Positions 1 to 10,795 are shown, counted from the first letter of the stretch. The stretch is 64,000 bases of DNA from Mixta mediterraneensis (GCF_014946725.1 NZ_JACFXY010000001.1:434001-498000), one strand, 5' to 3'. The notes: generated by a model from the sequence alone, not told the origin. Made by a program: numbers and translations.

Positions 1-722
1 TCAACTTTCTTCAGCACGATCTCGAACTTCGCCTCTTTACCTTTCAGGTTTTCAGCGTGGTAATCATCCGGGAATTTCACGTCAATGGTGAACGTTTCGC
101 CCGCTTTGTGGCCCACAACGCTTTCTTCGAAACCAGGGATCATGCGGCCCTGGCCCATCGCCAGCACAAAGTCAGACGCCTTGCCGCCTTCGAACTCTTC
201 GCCGTCAACAGAACCGGTGAAATCGATGGTTGCGCGATCTTCAGCTTCTGCGGCAGCTTCTGTTTCGATCCAGTTAGCCTGCTGCTTACGCAGGGTGTCC
301 AGCATGGTATCAACATCAGCGTCGGTCACTTCAACCAGCGGTTTTTCAACTTCGATGTTTTCCAGGCCTTTCAGTTCAACTTCCGGGTATACTTCAAATT
401 CAACCGAGTAGGTGAAATCCTGGCCTTCTTTATATTCACCCGGCACGTAGTTAGGCGCGCCAGCTGGATTGATTTTTTCTTTAATGATGGCATCAACGAA
501 GTTGCGCGTCATCAGATCGCCCAGCACATCCTGACGTACAGACGCACCGTAGCGCTGTGCCACGATGTTCATTGGCACTTTGCCTTTACGAAAACCATCG
601 ATACGGACTTTTTTTGCCACATCAACCAGTTCTTTTTTTACGGCGCTTTCGATGCTGTCAGCAGCGACAGTGATCGTAATGCGACGGCCCAGGCCTTGGG
701 TGGTTTCTACTGAAACTTGCAT
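1..722 (-). CDS. tig: Trigger factor, N-terminal part (cut by window edge)
   Basis: Ribosome-associated peptidyl-prolyl isomerase and chaperone that binds nascent chains at the ribosome exit tunnel. The minus-strand reading from the ATG at 722 is open to the window edge (about 240 codons) and gives [20 protein letters not shown] at the start, then the ribosome-binding tail region with the GFRKGKVP signature near residue 45 and the start of the FKBP-type PPIase domain ([13 protein letters not shown]). The C-terminal chaperone arms lie outside the window. The order tig-bolA-yajG-ampG matches E. coli. No defects seen in the visible part. Confidence 0.97.
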   Translation of the reverse strand, partial: MQVSVETTQGLGRRITITVAADSIESAVKKELVDVAKKVRIDGFRKGKVPMNIVAQRYGASVRQDVLGDLMTRNFVDAIIKEKINPAGAPNYVPGEYKEGQDFTYSVEFEVYPEVELKGLENIEVEKPLVEVTDADVDTMLDTLRKQQANWIETEAAAEAEDRATIDFTGSVDGEEFEGGKASDFVLAMGQGRMIPGFEESVVGHKAGETFTIDVKFPDDYHAENLKGKEAKFEIVLKKV

Positions 723-978
723 CTTGTTACCTCAAAAATCACGTGCTCGGTCAACTTCAGACACTACACATTGTAAAATGCACCGTATCTAACAACCGGG
801 ACGGCTTCCGTGAAGAGTACCTAGTCCCTGTTACCAAAAGCATCCCGAAGACATTACGGAAAAATAGACGCAGCATTATAGCGACATCGCTGAGGTGAGT
901 CGAGGCTGCTAACTCACCACTTTTTATCAGGTTTGCTGCTTTTTTGCGCTGGAGATCGCGTTTATGTCTAAACCGAAA

Positions 979-1005
979 AGAAAAACGACCCGCAGGCCGT
1001 TTTTA
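979..1005 (-). terminator. Probable terminator of bolA
   Basis: Read on the minus strand just after the bolA stop, an imperfect hairpin (AAACGGCC, loop, GGGTCGTTT) is followed by TTTTTCTTTT. It separates bolA from tig, which is transcribed in the same direction. Confidence 0.6.
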
Positions 1006-1016
1006 TTAAGAAGGAA

Positions 1017-1331
1017 TTAAGCGAGGGTTCCGGCTCCGTGACAGTTCGGTGAAGCAAGCACAGTGTCTTGTAAACCTTCCCACTCTTTAACTGTGTAAGT
1101 ATGTAATGCTAACGCATGAACGCTACCCGCCAGTTCCGCCGCCAGTTCACTGTAAATGACACGGTGGCGAGCCAGAAAACGTTGCCCCGTAAAACAGTCG
1201 CTGACGATCACCACCTTGAAATGGCTTTCGGAGCCGGCAGGGACATTGTGTCGATAACTTTCATCGTGTACTTCCAGATGAGCCGGCTCGAAGGCCAGGC
1301 GCAGCTTTTCTTCTATTTGTTCGCGAATCAT
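1017..1331 (-). CDS. bolA: BolA family transcriptional regulator / Fe-S trafficking protein
   Basis: BolA is a stress-induced morphogene regulator that binds DNA and pairs with monothiol glutaredoxin Grx4. The product is 104 residues, the usual family length, starting [16 protein letters not shown]; the conserved block [18 protein letters not shown] and the invariant His in [10 protein letters not shown] are present. I choose the ATG at 1331 over one five codons upstream because GAGG lies at a good distance before it and the protein then aligns end to end with E. coli BolA as I remember it. Confidence 0.95.
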   Translation of the reverse strand: MIREQIEEKLRLAFEPAHLEVHDESYRHNVPAGSESHFKVVIVSDCFTGQRFLARHRVIYSELAAELAGSVHALALHTYTVKEWEGLQDTVLASPNCHGAGTLA

Positions 1332-1490
1332 TGTTTTATTCCTCAATGGCGAGCGCTGTGCCCCATCTGTTTAAATATTAGTAGGTTTTTCGACGCTTTT
1401 TGTAGCGAAGCGCGGAAATATTCCCGTTAACAGCGGCATCTTAACGTAGCTTGTGTCCAGAACAAATGGGCATAATAATCAGACACAATG

Positions 1491-1534
1491 AAAAAAGCCT
1501 TTACAATCAACTTCCCGCTGACCGGGGCTTTTTT
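1491..1534. terminator. Long-loop hairpin ahead of yajG
   Basis: AAAAAAGCC at 1491-1499 pairs with GGCTTTTTT at 1526-1534 around a 26-base loop. It lies between the divergent bolA and yajG. The run of T on the right would let it act as a terminator on the plus strand, and the run of A on the left as one on the minus strand. No transcription unit clearly ends here, so an attenuator or leader role for yajG is possible. Confidence 0.35.
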
Positions 1535-1602
1535 CACTGCCGCGCAATGCTATGATGGCGACAGTTTTTGCAATCCAACCCACTATGCTAATGAGAACAA
1601 GT

Positions 1603-2181
1603 ATGTTGAAAAAACTGTTATTCCCGCTGCTGGCTGCGTTTATTTTGGCCGGCTGTGCCTCCAGTAATAATACATTAACTATTCAACCAAAGATTCAGTT
1701 GCCACAGCAAGATCCAAGCCTGATGGGCGTCACAGTAAGTATTAATGGTGCCGATCAGCGCAGCGATCAAGCCCTGGCAAAAGTGAATCGTGATGGCCAG
1801 CTCGTCACCTTAACGCCTTCACGTGACCTGCGTTTCCTGCTACAGGAAGTGCTGGAGAAGCAAATGACCGCACGCGGTTATATGGTTGGTCCAAACGGGG
1901 TCGTTGACCTGCAAATCGTTGTAAACAATCTCTACGCCGACGTAACGCAAGGCAGTGTGCGCTACAGCATCACCACTAAAGCGGACATCTCGATCATCGC
2001 TACAGCCAAAAACGGTAACAAGCAGGTTAAAAATTATCGTCAAACCTATAGTGTAGAGGGTGCCTTCAGCGCAACGAACCAGAAGATCACCAATGCCGTT
2101 AACGCCACCATGAGTGATGTCATCGCCGATATGGCCCAGGACACCAGCGTGAATAGTTTCATCAAGCAAAATTCGCATTAA
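1603..2181 (+). CDS. yajG: YajG family outer-membrane-type lipoprotein
   Basis: Lipoprotein of unknown function, 192 residues as in E. coli. A signal peptide with a clean lipobox (LAGC, Cys about residue 17 of the chosen start) is followed by the conserved QQDPSLMGVTVSINGADQR and FLLQEVLEKQMTARGYMVGP blocks. The open frame extends 17 codons further upstream, but the ATG at 1603 places the signal peptide correctly (MLKKLLFPLLAAF). ampG follows after about 50 bases in the same direction, as in E. coli, so the two are probably cotranscribed. Confidence 0.93.
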   Translation: MLKKLLFPLLAAFILAGCASSNNTLTIQPKIQLPQQDPSLMGVTVSINGADQRSDQALAKVNRDGQLVTLTPSRDLRFLLQEVLEKQMTARGYMVGPNGVVDLQIVVNNLYADVTQGSVRYSITTKADISIIATAKNGNKQVKNYRQTYSVEGAFSATNQKITNAVNATMSDVIADMAQDTSVNSFIKQNSH

Positions 2182-2232
2182 TTCTGTTCTTCCCCTGCCC
2201 GGCTTATCGCCGGGCAACGCCTTAAGGTCAGC

Positions 2233-3723
2233 ATGAATCACTATCTCCGCATCTTTACCCAACGAAATGCCGCCGTGTTGTTGCTGCTCGGATTCGCCTC
2301 CGGTCTGCCGCTGGCGTTAACCGCAGGCACGTTACAGGCATGGATGACGGTCGAAAATGTTGATCTGAAAACAATCGGTTTTTTCTCGCTGGTTGGTCAG
2401 GCTTACGTCTTTAAATTTCTCTGGTCGCCGATGATGGATCGCTACACGCCGCCATTCCTGGGCCGTCGACGCGGCTGGTTGCTGGTGACACAACTGGCGT
2501 TAATTGCCGGTATCGTGGCCATGGGTTTTATGCAGCCGAGCCGCGACTTAACCTTAATGGCCGCGCTGGCGATGCTGGTCGCCTTCTGTTCGGCTTCGCA
2601 AGATATTGTTTTTGACGCCTGGAAAACCGACATTTTACCCGCAGAAGAACGCGGCAGCGGCGCGGCAATCACCGTTCTGGGCTATCGCCTGGCGATGCTG
2701 ATTTCCGGCGGGCTGGCGCTGTGGCTGGCTGACCGTTATTTAGGCTGGCAAATGACCTACTGGTTGATGGCGCTCATGATGCTGCCTGGCATTATCGCCA
2801 CCTTTATTGCCAAAGAGCCTGACACGCGTATCTCAACGCCACACTCTTTGCGTCAGGCCGTCGTTGATCCACTAAACGATTTCTTTCAACGTAATAATGC
2901 CTGGCTGCTGATTACGCTGATTATTCTTTATAAGCTCGGCGATGCCTTTGCTGCCTCGCTGACGACGACGTTTCTCATTCGCGGCGTTGGTTTTAACGCC
3001 GGTGATGTTGGTTTAGTCAACAAAACGCTTGGCCTGACGGCCACTATCGCTGGCGCCTTATACGGCGGAGTAGTGATGCAGCGTCTCAGCTTGTTTCGTG
3101 CGCTGATGATTTTTGGGCTACTGCAGGCGGTGTCCAACTTCGGCTACTGGTTACTGGCAATAACCGATCAACATTTGTGGAGCATGGCCAGTGCAGTGTT
3201 CGTTGAGAACTTATGCGGCGGCATGGGAACGTCAGCCTTTGTCGCATTGCTGATGACGCTGTGTAATAAATCTTTCTCAGCGACTCAGTTTGCGCTGTTG
3301 TCAGCGCTATCGGCTGTAGGCCGTGTTTATGTGGGTCCGGCGGCAGGTTGGTTAGTGGAGCTTTGGGGCTGGCCGACGTTTTATGCCTTCACCGTTTTAG
3401 CTGCCCTGCCTGGCTTGCTGCTGTTAGCATTTTGCCGTCAAACGCTGGATGCGATGCAGCATAGCGGCGAATTTTTACCGCGCAGCGGGTATCGAAATGG
3501 GTATCGCTGGGCGCGCCGTTTGTTTTCCACGGGTTGCCTGCTGTTAGCGGTTTGGCTGGTAGCACTGGCACTAAAAGCGGCAGGTTTGCAGCTTGTACCG
3601 CACCTTTTATCGCATCTGTTTGAGCCTGGTATTGCCCTAATTTTACTGGGTGTATTGTGTGGTGTGGTGCTGGATTGCCGGGCGATGAAAAAATCATCCA
3701 TTAGTGAGGCCGCGTTACGTTAA
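2233..3723 (+). CDS. ampG: Muropeptide MFS permease AmpG
   Basis: Inner-membrane importer of GlcNAc-anhydroMurNAc and its peptides for cell-wall recycling; in strains with AmpC it feeds the AmpR inducer. 496 residues, close to the 491 of E. coli. The first helix GFASGLPLALTAGTLQAWM, the motif SASQDIVFDAWKTD and LCNKSFSATQFALLSALSAVGR are all conserved, and the chain reads as 12-14 hydrophobic segments. It starts at the ATG at 2233, behind AAGGTCAGC. The C-terminal 90 residues are the most divergent part. Confidence 0.96.
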   Translation: MNHYLRIFTQRNAAVLLLLGFASGLPLALTAGTLQAWMTVENVDLKTIGFFSLVGQAYVFKFLWSPMMDRYTPPFLGRRRGWLLVTQLALIAGIVAMGFMQPSRDLTLMAALAMLVAFCSASQDIVFDAWKTDILPAEERGSGAAITVLGYRLAMLISGGLALWLADRYLGWQMTYWLMALMMLPGIIATFIAKEPDTRISTPHSLRQAVVDPLNDFFQRNNAWLLITLIILYKLGDAFAASLTTTFLIRGVGFNAGDVGLVNKTLGLTATIAGALYGGVVMQRLSLFRALMIFGLLQAVSNFGYWLLAITDQHLWSMASAVFVENLCGGMGTSAFVALLMTLCNKSFSATQFALLSALSAVGRVYVGPAAGWLVELWGWPTFYAFTVLAALPGLLLLAFCRQTLDAMQHSGEFLPRSGYRNGYRWARRLFSTGCLLLAVWLVALALKAAGLQLVPHLLSHLFEPGIALILLGVLCGVVLDCRAMKKSSISEAALR

Positions 3724-4169
3724 GAAATAATCATTTCTGACTTCACTGGCTTAATTTTCATCAAAAATGGCGAATGTGCTATTTTACACATGCGTGTTAT
3801 TTTTTTAATACAGGCAAGAGATGAGAAAATTAATACTCATCAGGAATATTAAAAAACCGGCCGCAATTACATTGTTTCTTTTTGGTCTATAAAATGATGC
3901 GTATTTGTTAAATAATTGAGAGGTAAAAGTAAGGGTTATTCCTTTCCCTGTTTTTTTTACGGATACCTCCATCATCTTTTGTTATATTAGAGCCAACTAC
4001 TTGTCTGCGTTAATAATTTATCACCTTAAGTAACATCTGTGACCCCCTTAGCAAAAGGTGTCAACATACCTCTGACACATCCTTAAGCTGGTTTACACTA
4101 TCTAAACCTTCCCGTAAAATGCGCGCACACTTAAACGACAATAGAGCCCTTTGTCATTGAGGTCGTTAA
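3724..4169 (+). promoter_or_regulatory. AT-rich intergenic region with the cyo operon promoter
   Basis: 446 bases without a gene between ampG and cyoA. The right half holds a plausible sigma-70 promoter for cyo: CTGACA at 4072-4077, a 16-base spacer and TACACT at 4094-4099. In E. coli the cyo promoter is controlled by ArcA, Fnr and Fur; I did not identify individual sites here. The left half (3724-4000) is AT rich with several T runs and no open frame of note. Confidence 0.55.
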
Positions 4170-5096
4170 ATGAGACTCAGGAAATACAATAAAAGTTTGG
4201 GGATTTTGTCATTAATTGCAGGCACTTTATTAATGAGTGGCTGTAATAGTGCATTGTTAAATCCCAAGGGACAGGTTGCACTGGAGCAACGTTCGCTGAT
4301 ACTGACCGCCTTCGGCCTGATGTTGATCGTCGTTATTCCCGCAATCTTGATGGCGGTGGTGTTTGCCTGGAAATATCGGGCTTCCAACACTAATGCGAAG
4401 TATAGCCCTAACTGGTCACACTCTAATAAAGTGGAAGCTGTGGTTTGGACCATTCCAATCCTCATCATTCTCTTCCTTAGCGTATTGACCTGGAAATCAA
4501 CTCACTCACTCGAGCCCAGCAAACCGCTGCAGTCCGATGTGAAACCGATTGAGATCGATGTGGTCGCGCTGGACTGGAAATGGCTGTTCATCTACCCGGA
4601 ACAGGGTATTGCAACCGTGAACCAGATTGCCTTCCCGGCAAACACGCCAGTGAGCTTTAAAATCACGTCTAACTCCGTCATGAACTCCTTCTTTATTCCG
4701 ACGCTCGGAAGTCAGATCTACGCAATGGCTGGCATGCAGACTAAATTGCACCTGATTGCCAACGAACCGGGAATTTTCGACGGTATCTCTTCGAACTTTA
4801 GTGGTCGCGGTTTCTCTGGTATGAAGTTTAAAGCCATTGCAACCCAAAACGAGGCGGAATTCCAGCAGTGGGTCGCCAAAGTTAAAGCAGCCCCTAACAC
4901 GCTGACGACTATGGATGATTTCGAGAAAGTGGCTGTGCCAAGCGAAAACCATCCGGTGGAATATTTCTCTACAGCGAATCCAGACCTGTTCTTGCAAGTC
5001 ATTGACAAGTTTAAGATGAGCCACGGGAAAATGGACATGCCTGAGCACGAAGGCATGGACATGAGTCACGCCGCTTCCGCGGGAGCCGAGGAATAA
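4170..5096 (+). CDS. cyoA: Cytochrome bo3 ubiquinol oxidase subunit II
   Basis: Subunit II of the proton-pumping quinol oxidase. 308 residues; N-terminal lipoprotein signal with lipobox MSGC (Cys 25), two transmembrane helices (about 40-65 and 90-110), then the periplasmic cupredoxin domain that in this quinol oxidase lacks the CuA ligands. The C-terminal tail is rich in His, Met and Glu ([16 protein letters not shown]), as in E. coli. First gene of cyoABCDE; cyoB starts four bases after its stop. Confidence 0.97.
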   Translation: MRLRKYNKSLGILSLIAGTLLMSGCNSALLNPKGQVALEQRSLILTAFGLMLIVVIPAILMAVVFAWKYRASNTNAKYSPNWSHSNKVEAVVWTIPILIILFLSVLTWKSTHSLEPSKPLQSDVKPIEIDVVALDWKWLFIYPEQGIATVNQIAFPANTPVSFKITSNSVMNSFFIPTLGSQIYAMAGMQTKLHLIANEPGIFDGISSNFSGRGFSGMKFKAIATQNEAEFQQWVAKVKAAPNTLTTMDDFEKVAVPSENHPVEYFSTANPDLFLQVIDKFKMSHGKMDMPEHEGMDMSHAASAGAEE

Positions 5097-5100
5097 TACG

Positions 5101-7083
5101 ATGTTCGGAAAATTAACACTGGATGCAGTGCCGTATCATGAACCGATTATCATGGTTACGGTCGCCGGTATCATCTTAGGTGGTCTGGCGCTGATTGCGG
5201 CCATTACCTATTTTGGTAAATGGCAATATCTCTGGTCTGAATGGCTGACGTCTATCGACCACAAACGACTGGGTATCATGTATGTCATCATGGCATTCGT
5301 CATGCTGTTGCGTGGCTTTGCTGATGCAATCATGATGCGTACTCAACAGGTGATGGCTTCGGCTGGTGAAGCCGGTGTCCTACCGCCGCATCACTACGAT
5401 CAAATCTTTACCGCGCACGGCGTGATTATGATCTTCTTCGTAGCGATGCCTTTCGTGGTCGGTCTGATGAACATCGCCGTTCCGTTGCAGATTGGTGCGC
5501 GCGACGTTGCGTTCCCATTCCTCAACAACCTGAGCTTCTGGTTTACCGCAATCGGTGTGATTCTGGTTAACCTGTCGCTGGGTGTGGGCGAGTTTGCACA
5601 GACGGGTTGGCTGGCTTATCCACCCCTTTCCGGCGCGGAGTACAGTCCTGGGGTCGGGGTCGATTACTGGATCTGGAGTCTCCAGCTATCCGGTATTGGT
5701 ACGACCTTAACCGGTATTAACTTCTTCGTGACCATTCTGAAGATGCGCGCTCCAGGCATGAGCCTGTTCAAAATGCCCGTCTTTACCTGGACTGCACTTT
5801 GCACCAACGTCCTGATCATCGCTGCGTTCCCGGTACTGACCGTTACGCTGGCGCTGTTGACACTTGATCGTTACCTCGGCTTCCATTTCTTTACCAATGA
5901 TATGGGCGGTAACATGATGATGTACGTCAACCTGATCTGGGTTTGGGGTCATCCGGAAGTGTATATCCTGGTTCTGCCGGTCTTCGGTGTGTTTGCAGAA
6001 GTCACTGCAACTTTCTCGAAGAAGCGTCTGTTTGGTTATACCTCGCTGGTTTGGGCAACCATCGCCATTACCGTTTTGTCGTTTATCGTTTGGCTGCACC
6101 ACTTCTTCACCATGGGTGCAGGCGCTAACGTTAACGCCTTCTTCGGTATCATGACGATGATCATCGCTATTCCGACCGGGGTTAAAATCTTTAACTGGCT
6201 GTTCACTATGTATCAGGGCCGCATTGAGATGCACTCTGCCATGTTGTGGACGGTTGGCTTCCTGGTCACCTTCTCTGTGGGTGGTATGACCGGCGTTCTG
6301 CTGGCCGTTCCGGGCGCTGACTTCATTCTGCATAACAGCCTGTTCCTGATTGCGCACTTCCATAACGTAATTATCGGCGGTGTGGGGTTCGGGTGTATGG
6401 CGGGTGTGACCTACTGGTTCCCGAAAGCGTTCGGCTTCACCCTGAACGAAACCTGGGGTAAGCGCGCTTTCTGGTTCTGGATTATCGGCTTCTTCGTTGC
6501 CTTTATGCCGCTGTACGCACTGGGCTTCATGGGTATGACCCGTCGTATCAGCCAGGGCATCGATCCACAGTTCCATCCGCTGCTGGTTGTTGCTGCATGT
6601 GGTGCTGGACTGATTGCACTGGGTATTATTTGCCAGCTGACAATGTTCTACGTCTCTGTGCGCGATCGCGATCAGAACCGCGATCTGACCGGTGACCCAT
6701 GGGGCGGTCGTACGCTGGAGTGGTCAACTTCTTCTCCACCACCGTTCTATAACTTTGCTGTTATTCCGCACGTGCATGAGCGCGACGCTTTCTGGGAAAT
6801 GAAAGAGAAAGGCGAAGCGTACACACAACCGGAGAAATATGAAGAAATTCATATGCCGAAAAACAGCGGCGCTGCGATTGTTATCGCTGCCTTCGGTACC
6901 ATCTTTGGTTTCGCGCTGATCTGGCATATCTGGTGGCTGGTGGGGCTTTCTTTCCTCGGCATGATCGTTACCTGGATCGTGAAGAGCTTCGACGAAGACG
7001 TGGATTACTACGTACCGGTTGCCGAAGTCCAGAAGATTGAGAAGCAGCACTTTGACGAAGTCAGCAAAGCAGGTCTGAAATAA
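5101..7083 (+). CDS. cyoB: Cytochrome bo3 ubiquinol oxidase subunit I
   Basis: Catalytic haem-copper subunit that reduces oxygen and pumps protons. 660 residues (E. coli 663). The haem-copper hallmarks are visible: the low-spin haem His in [12 protein letters not shown], the CuB/Tyr-His motif [10 protein letters not shown], the His pair in WLHHFFTMG, and the haem ligands in [12 protein letters not shown]. About 15 transmembrane segments. Its stop overlaps the cyoC start by one base (TAATG), indicating translational coupling. Confidence 0.98.
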   Translation: MFGKLTLDAVPYHEPIIMVTVAGIILGGLALIAAITYFGKWQYLWSEWLTSIDHKRLGIMYVIMAFVMLLRGFADAIMMRTQQVMASAGEAGVLPPHHYDQIFTAHGVIMIFFVAMPFVVGLMNIAVPLQIGARDVAFPFLNNLSFWFTAIGVILVNLSLGVGEFAQTGWLAYPPLSGAEYSPGVGVDYWIWSLQLSGIGTTLTGINFFVTILKMRAPGMSLFKMPVFTWTALCTNVLIIAAFPVLTVTLALLTLDRYLGFHFFTNDMGGNMMMYVNLIWVWGHPEVYILVLPVFGVFAEVTATFSKKRLFGYTSLVWATIAITVLSFIVWLHHFFTMGAGANVNAFFGIMTMIIAIPTGVKIFNWLFTMYQGRIEMHSAMLWTVGFLVTFSVGGMTGVLLAVPGADFILHNSLFLIAHFHNVIIGGVGFGCMAGVTYWFPKAFGFTLNETWGKRAFWFWIIGFFVAFMPLYALGFMGMTRRISQGIDPQFHPLLVVAACGAGLIALGIICQLTMFYVSVRDRDQNRDLTGDPWGGRTLEWSTSSPPPFYNFAVIPHVHERDAFWEMKEKGEAYTQPEKYEEIHMPKNSGAAIVIAAFGTIFGFALIWHIWWLVGLSFLGMIVTWIVKSFDEDVDYYVPVAEVQKIEKQHFDEVSKAGLK

Positions 7084-7700
7084 TGTCAACTGAAACTGTG
7101 ATTAAAAACCACCACGACGCCCATGCGGAGCATGGGCATCACGATACAGGAGCCAATAAAGTCTTTGGTTTCTGGATCTACCTGATGAGTGACTGCATTA
7201 TTTTCGCAACGCTGTTTGCAACCTATGCAGTTATGGTCAACAACACTGCCGGTGGTCCGGCAGGTAAAGACATCTTTGAACTGCCGTTTGTTCTGGTAGA
7301 AACCGCCCTGCTGCTGTTAAGTTCCATCACTTACGGCATGGCTGTTATCTCAATGAATAAGGAAAACAAAGGCGCCGTTATCGGTTGGCTGGCGTTAACC
7401 TTCCTGTTCGGCCTCGGCTTTATCGGGATGGAAATCTTTGAATTCCATCACCTGATTGAAGAAGGGTTTGGCCCGAACCGCAGCGGCTTCCTGTCTGGAT
7501 TCTTTACGCTGGTCGGCACGCACGGTCTGCACGTGACCTCTGGTCTGATTTGGATGCTGGTACTGATGTTCCAGATTTCCAAACGCGGTCTGAGCGCCAC
7601 TAACCGCACCCGTATCATGTGTCTGAGCCTGTTCTGGCACTTCCTGGACGTGGTTTGGATTTGCGTATTTACCGTTGTTTATCTGATGGGAGCCATGTAA
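7083..7700 (+). CDS. cyoC: Cytochrome bo3 ubiquinol oxidase subunit III
   Basis: Five-helix membrane subunit III of the bo3 oxidase, 205 residues. The His-rich N-terminus ([14 protein letters not shown]) precedes [24 protein letters not shown], and the subunit III signature [20 protein letters not shown] is intact. Both ends are coupled to neighbours: ATG overlaps the cyoB stop, and its own stop overlaps the cyoD start. Confidence 0.97.
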   Translation: MSTETVIKNHHDAHAEHGHHDTGANKVFGFWIYLMSDCIIFATLFATYAVMVNNTAGGPAGKDIFELPFVLVETALLLLSSITYGMAVISMNKENKGAVIGWLALTFLFGLGFIGMEIFEFHHLIEEGFGPNRSGFLSGFFTLVGTHGLHVTSGLIWMLVLMFQISKRGLSATNRTRIMCLSLFWHFLDVVWICVFTVVYLMGAM

Positions 7701-8029
7701 TGAGTCATTCTGTTAACGAACATGGCGCGTCACACGGTAGCGTGAAGTCATACATGATCGGTTTCATCCTTTCTATTATCCTGACCGGTATTCCGTTCTG
7801 GATGGTAATGGATGGCAGTGCATCTCACGGTACCATTCTCGGTGTAGTTCTGGTGTGTGCAATCGTCCAGGTGCTGGTTCACCTGGTGTACTTCCTGCAC
7901 CTGGACAGCAAGTCTGAGGGTGGCTGGAACATGGTGGCCATTGTGTTCTCGGCAATCATTATCCTGATTGTCGTTGTAGGCTCGCTGTGGATTATGTGGA
8001 ACCTCAACTACAACATGATGGCCCACTAA
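7700..8029 (+). CDS. cyoD: Cytochrome bo3 ubiquinol oxidase subunit IV
   Basis: Small three-helix subunit IV needed for assembly of the CuB centre. 109 residues from the ATG at 7700, which overlaps the cyoC stop (TAATG). A longer frame extends upstream inside cyoC but the start [19 protein letters not shown] matches the family and the coupled position. Contains [14 protein letters not shown], a conserved family segment. Confidence 0.95.
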   Translation: MSHSVNEHGASHGSVKSYMIGFILSIILTGIPFWMVMDGSASHGTILGVVLVCAIVQVLVHLVYFLHLDSKSEGGWNMVAIVFSAIIILIVVVGSLWIMWNLNYNMMAH

Positions 8030-8042
8030 AGAGTCGCTCGTA

Positions 8043-8930
8043 ATGATTAAGCAATACCTGCAAGTAACAAAACCAGGAATTATTTTCGGGAATTTAATTT
8101 CTGTCATTGGCGGATTTCTGCTGGCATCCAAAGGCAGCATTGATTACGCCCTGTTCTTCACCTCGCTGGTTGGCGTGTCATTAGTGGTTGCATCAGGTTG
8201 TGTATTTAACAACGTGATCGATCGCGACATCGACATCAAGATGGAGAGGACTAAGAATCGAGTGCTGGTAAAAGGCCTCATTTCCGCGAAAGTAAGCCTG
8301 GTTTATGCCGCTGCGCTGGGTATTGCTGGCTTTGCGTTACTCTATTTCGGCGCCAATCCGCTGGCCATGTGGCTGGCGGTGATGGGCTTCGTGGTATACG
8401 TTGGCATTTACAGCCTCTACATGAAGCGTCATTCAGTCTATGGTACGCTGATTGGTAGCCTGTCTGGCGCCGCGCCGCCAGTGATTGGCTACTGTGCAGT
8501 AACCAATGAGTTTGATGCTGGCGCGCTGATCCTTCTGGCGATCTTTAGCCTGTGGCAGATGCCGCATTCGTACGCGATTGCGATCTTCCGTTTCAAAGAT
8601 TACCAGGCAGCGAACATTCCGGTTCTGCCGGTAGTGAAAGGCATTTCCGTGGCGAAAAATCATATTACGCTCTATATTCTGGCGTTCATGATTGCCACGC
8701 TGATGCTGACGCTGGGCGGTTACGCTGGCTATAAATATCTGGTTGTTGCTGCGGCAGTTAGCGTGTGGTGGTTGGGTATGGCGCTCTCAGGTTACAAAAC
8801 GTCAAACGATCGCGTTTGGGCGCGTAAACTGTTCGTCTTCTCGATTGTTGCCATCACCGCGCTGAGCGTAATGATGTCGGTAGATTTCATGGCTCCGGCA
8901 TCCAAAGACCTGCTGACCTACGTGTGGTAA
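8043..8930 (+). CDS. cyoE: Protohaem IX farnesyltransferase (haem O synthase)
   Basis: UbiA-family prenyltransferase that adds a farnesyl group to haem b to make haem O for the bo3 oxidase. 295 residues with nine hydrophobic segments and both Asp-rich sites: [18 protein letters not shown], and the second loop around [19 protein letters not shown]. Last gene of the cyo operon, 13 bases after cyoD, followed by a strong terminator. Confidence 0.97.
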   Translation: MIKQYLQVTKPGIIFGNLISVIGGFLLASKGSIDYALFFTSLVGVSLVVASGCVFNNVIDRDIDIKMERTKNRVLVKGLISAKVSLVYAAALGIAGFALLYFGANPLAMWLAVMGFVVYVGIYSLYMKRHSVYGTLIGSLSGAAPPVIGYCAVTNEFDAGALILLAIFSLWQMPHSYAIAIFRFKDYQAANIPVLPVVKGISVAKNHITLYILAFMIATLMLTLGGYAGYKYLVVAAAVSVWWLGMALSGYKTSNDRVWARKLFVFSIVAITALSVMMSVDFMAPASKDLLTYVW

Positions 8931-8950
8931 TCAGCACCGCTACAGCATGA

Positions 8951-8982
8951 AAAGGGCGCGATTTTCGCGCCCTTTCTTTTTG
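8951..8982 (+). terminator. Rho-independent terminator of the cyo operon
   Basis: AAAGGGCGCGA (8951-8961) pairs perfectly with TCGCGCCCTTT (8965-8975) around a three-base loop and runs into CTTTTTG. It sits 20 bases after the cyoE stop. Confidence 0.92.
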
Positions 8983-9062
8983 TTACCCTTACTTAAAAAC
9001 TATTGTTTTACCCGCCCTGCCCCGCTCCTTAGAATGACTGCAGCACATTAACAGAGGTTGGA

Positions 9063-10427
9063 ATGAACGATAATAAAATGACGTCAGTGGAGCTGCGCGC
9101 CACATGGGGTCTTGGTACGGTATTTTCCCTGCGCATGTTGGGAATGTTTATGGTCTTGCCGGTACTGACGACTTACGGCATGGCGTTACAGGGTGCAAAC
9201 GAAACCTTAATTGGCCTGGCGATTGGTATTTACGGTCTGGCCCAGGCAATTTTCCAGATTCCCTTTGGTTTGCTGTCCGATCGTATAGGGCGTAAGCCGC
9301 TGATTGTCGGCGGTTTGCTGCTGTTTGTTTTGGGTAGCGTGATCGCCGCTAACAGCGATTCCATCTGGGGCATCATTCTGGGTCGCGCCTTACAAGGTTC
9401 CGGTGCTATCGCCGCCGCAGCGATGGCGCTCCTGTCCGACCTGACGCGTGAACAGAACCGTACTAAAGCGATGGCATTTATCGGTATCAGTTTTGGTATC
9501 ACCTTTGCGATTGCGATTGTGCTTGGTCCGATTGTCACTCATGCTTTAGGGCTGCATGCACTGTTCTGGATGATTGCTCTCCTCGCATCACTCGGCATTG
9601 TTATCACCTTGCTGGTGGTACCAACAGCCACACATCATATATTGAACCGCGAATCAGGCATGGTGAAGGGCAGCTTCAGCAGAGTGTTGGCTAATTCGCG
9701 CTTGCTGAAGCTGAACTTTGGTATTTTCTGCCTGCACGTTCTGTTGATGTCGAGCTTTGTGGCGCTGCCCGGCCAGTTTGAGCAGGCAGGTTTACCGGCG
9801 GCAGAACACTGGAAAGTCTATCTTGTCACCATGCTGATTGCTTTTGCGGGCGTGATCCCCTTCATCATTTACGCCGAAGTGAAACGCCGCATGAAGCGCG
9901 TGTTCACGGGCTGCGTGGGCATGATTGTAGTAGCAGAAATTGTACTGTGGGGCGCAGAGGGACATTTCTGGACGTTAGTCGTCGGCGTACAGCTCTTTTT
10001 CTTCGCCTTTAACCTGATGGAGGCCATCCTGCCTTCGCTGATCAGTAAAGAATCCCCGGCGGGTTACAAAGGCACCGCCATGGGACTTTACTCCACCAGC
10101 CAGTTTCTTGGCGTTGCCATTGGCGGCAGTATGGGCGGTTGGGTATTCGGTCATTTCGATGCACAGACCGTATTTTTAGTCGGCGCGCTGGTTGCCGCGC
10201 TCTGGCTGTTTGTCAGCATGACAATGCAGGAACCGCCCTATGTCAGCAGCTTACGCATTGTGTTGAGCGATGCCGCTTTGGCTACTTCAAATCTGGAAAA
10301 ACGGCTTAAAGCCCAGCCCGGCGTTTCATCGGTATTTATCGTGCCAGGGGAAAAAAGCGCTTACATCAAAATCGACAGTAAGATCACCAGTCGTCCAGAG
10401 ATTGAAGCGTTAATCGCCAGCAGTTAA
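9063..10427 (+). CDS. yajR: MFS transporter YajR with C-terminal YAM domain
   Basis: Putative proton-driven efflux protein of the major facilitator superfamily, substrate unknown. 454 residues, 12 hydrophobic segments; MFS motif A appears as FGLLSDRIGRKPLIVGG and a conserved SKESPAGYKGTAMGLYSTSQF segment lies in the C-terminal half. The last ~65 residues (after PPYVSSLRIV) form the cytoplasmic ferredoxin-like YAM domain known from the E. coli protein. It starts with ATG at 9063 behind CAGAGGTTGGA. Confidence 0.95.
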   Translation: MNDNKMTSVELRATWGLGTVFSLRMLGMFMVLPVLTTYGMALQGANETLIGLAIGIYGLAQAIFQIPFGLLSDRIGRKPLIVGGLLLFVLGSVIAANSDSIWGIILGRALQGSGAIAAAAMALLSDLTREQNRTKAMAFIGISFGITFAIAIVLGPIVTHALGLHALFWMIALLASLGIVITLLVVPTATHHILNRESGMVKGSFSRVLANSRLLKLNFGIFCLHVLLMSSFVALPGQFEQAGLPAAEHWKVYLVTMLIAFAGVIPFIIYAEVKRRMKRVFTGCVGMIVVAEIVLWGAEGHFWTLVVGVQLFFFAFNLMEAILPSLISKESPAGYKGTAMGLYSTSQFLGVAIGGSMGGWVFGHFDAQTVFLVGALVAALWLFVSMTMQEPPYVSSLRIVLSDAALATSNLEKRLKAQPGVSSVFIVPGEKSAYIKIDSKITSRPEIEALIASS

Positions 10428-10431
10428 CTGA

Positions 10432-10460
10432 AACCCGGCTTCCGCCGGGTTTTATTTTTA
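10432..10460. terminator. Terminator of yajR, shared with the adh remnant
   Basis: AACCCGGC (10432-10439), loop TTCC, GCCGGGTT (10444-10451) then TTTATTTTT. It closes yajR on the plus strand and lies just past the stop of the minus-strand dehydrogenase remnant. Confidence 0.85.
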
Positions 10461-10795
10461 CAGTGACATATCGACCACGATACGCCCTTCGATTTTGCCT
10501 GCATGCATACGGGCAAAAATGTCATTGATATTAGTTAACGGCTCAACGGCAATATTGGCTTTCACCTTATGGCGATCAGCGAAATCCAGTGCTTCCTGCA
10601 GATCCTTACGCGTGCCGACAATCGAACCGCGCGCCGTAATACCATCCAGCACCATATCAAAAATCGACAAGTCAAATTTGCCCGGAGGCAAACCATTCAG
10701 CACCATGATGCCACCGCGACGCATGGTGCCAATGGCTTGCTCGAATGCTTTAGGTGAAACCGCCGTTACCAGCACGCCATGTGCACCAACGCCAT
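10458..10795 (-). pseudogene. C-terminal remnant of a zinc-type alcohol dehydrogenase (AdhP-like)
   Basis: The minus-strand frame ending at 10458 reads GAHGVLVTAVSPKAFEQAIG, then a region with VLNGLPPGKFDLSIFDMVLDG and GSIVGTRKDLQEALDFA, ending EGRIVVDMSL. This is the last ~107 residues of an AdhP-type NAD-dependent zinc alcohol dehydrogenase (family length about 340). The catalytic zinc domain and most of the Rossmann fold are gone. Upstream of about 10795 the sequence switches to the opposite-strand sigma-54 activator fragment, so both genes lost their 5' ends in one deletion. Exact junction is uncertain by some 15 bases because the two readings overlap (10779-10795). Confidence 0.85.

Noticed and set aside
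5707..6576. 289-codon minus-strand open frame inside cyoB
   Set aside because: It is fully overlapped by an unmistakable cyoB and its product is hydrophilic and repetitive, the usual shadow of a membrane-protein gene.
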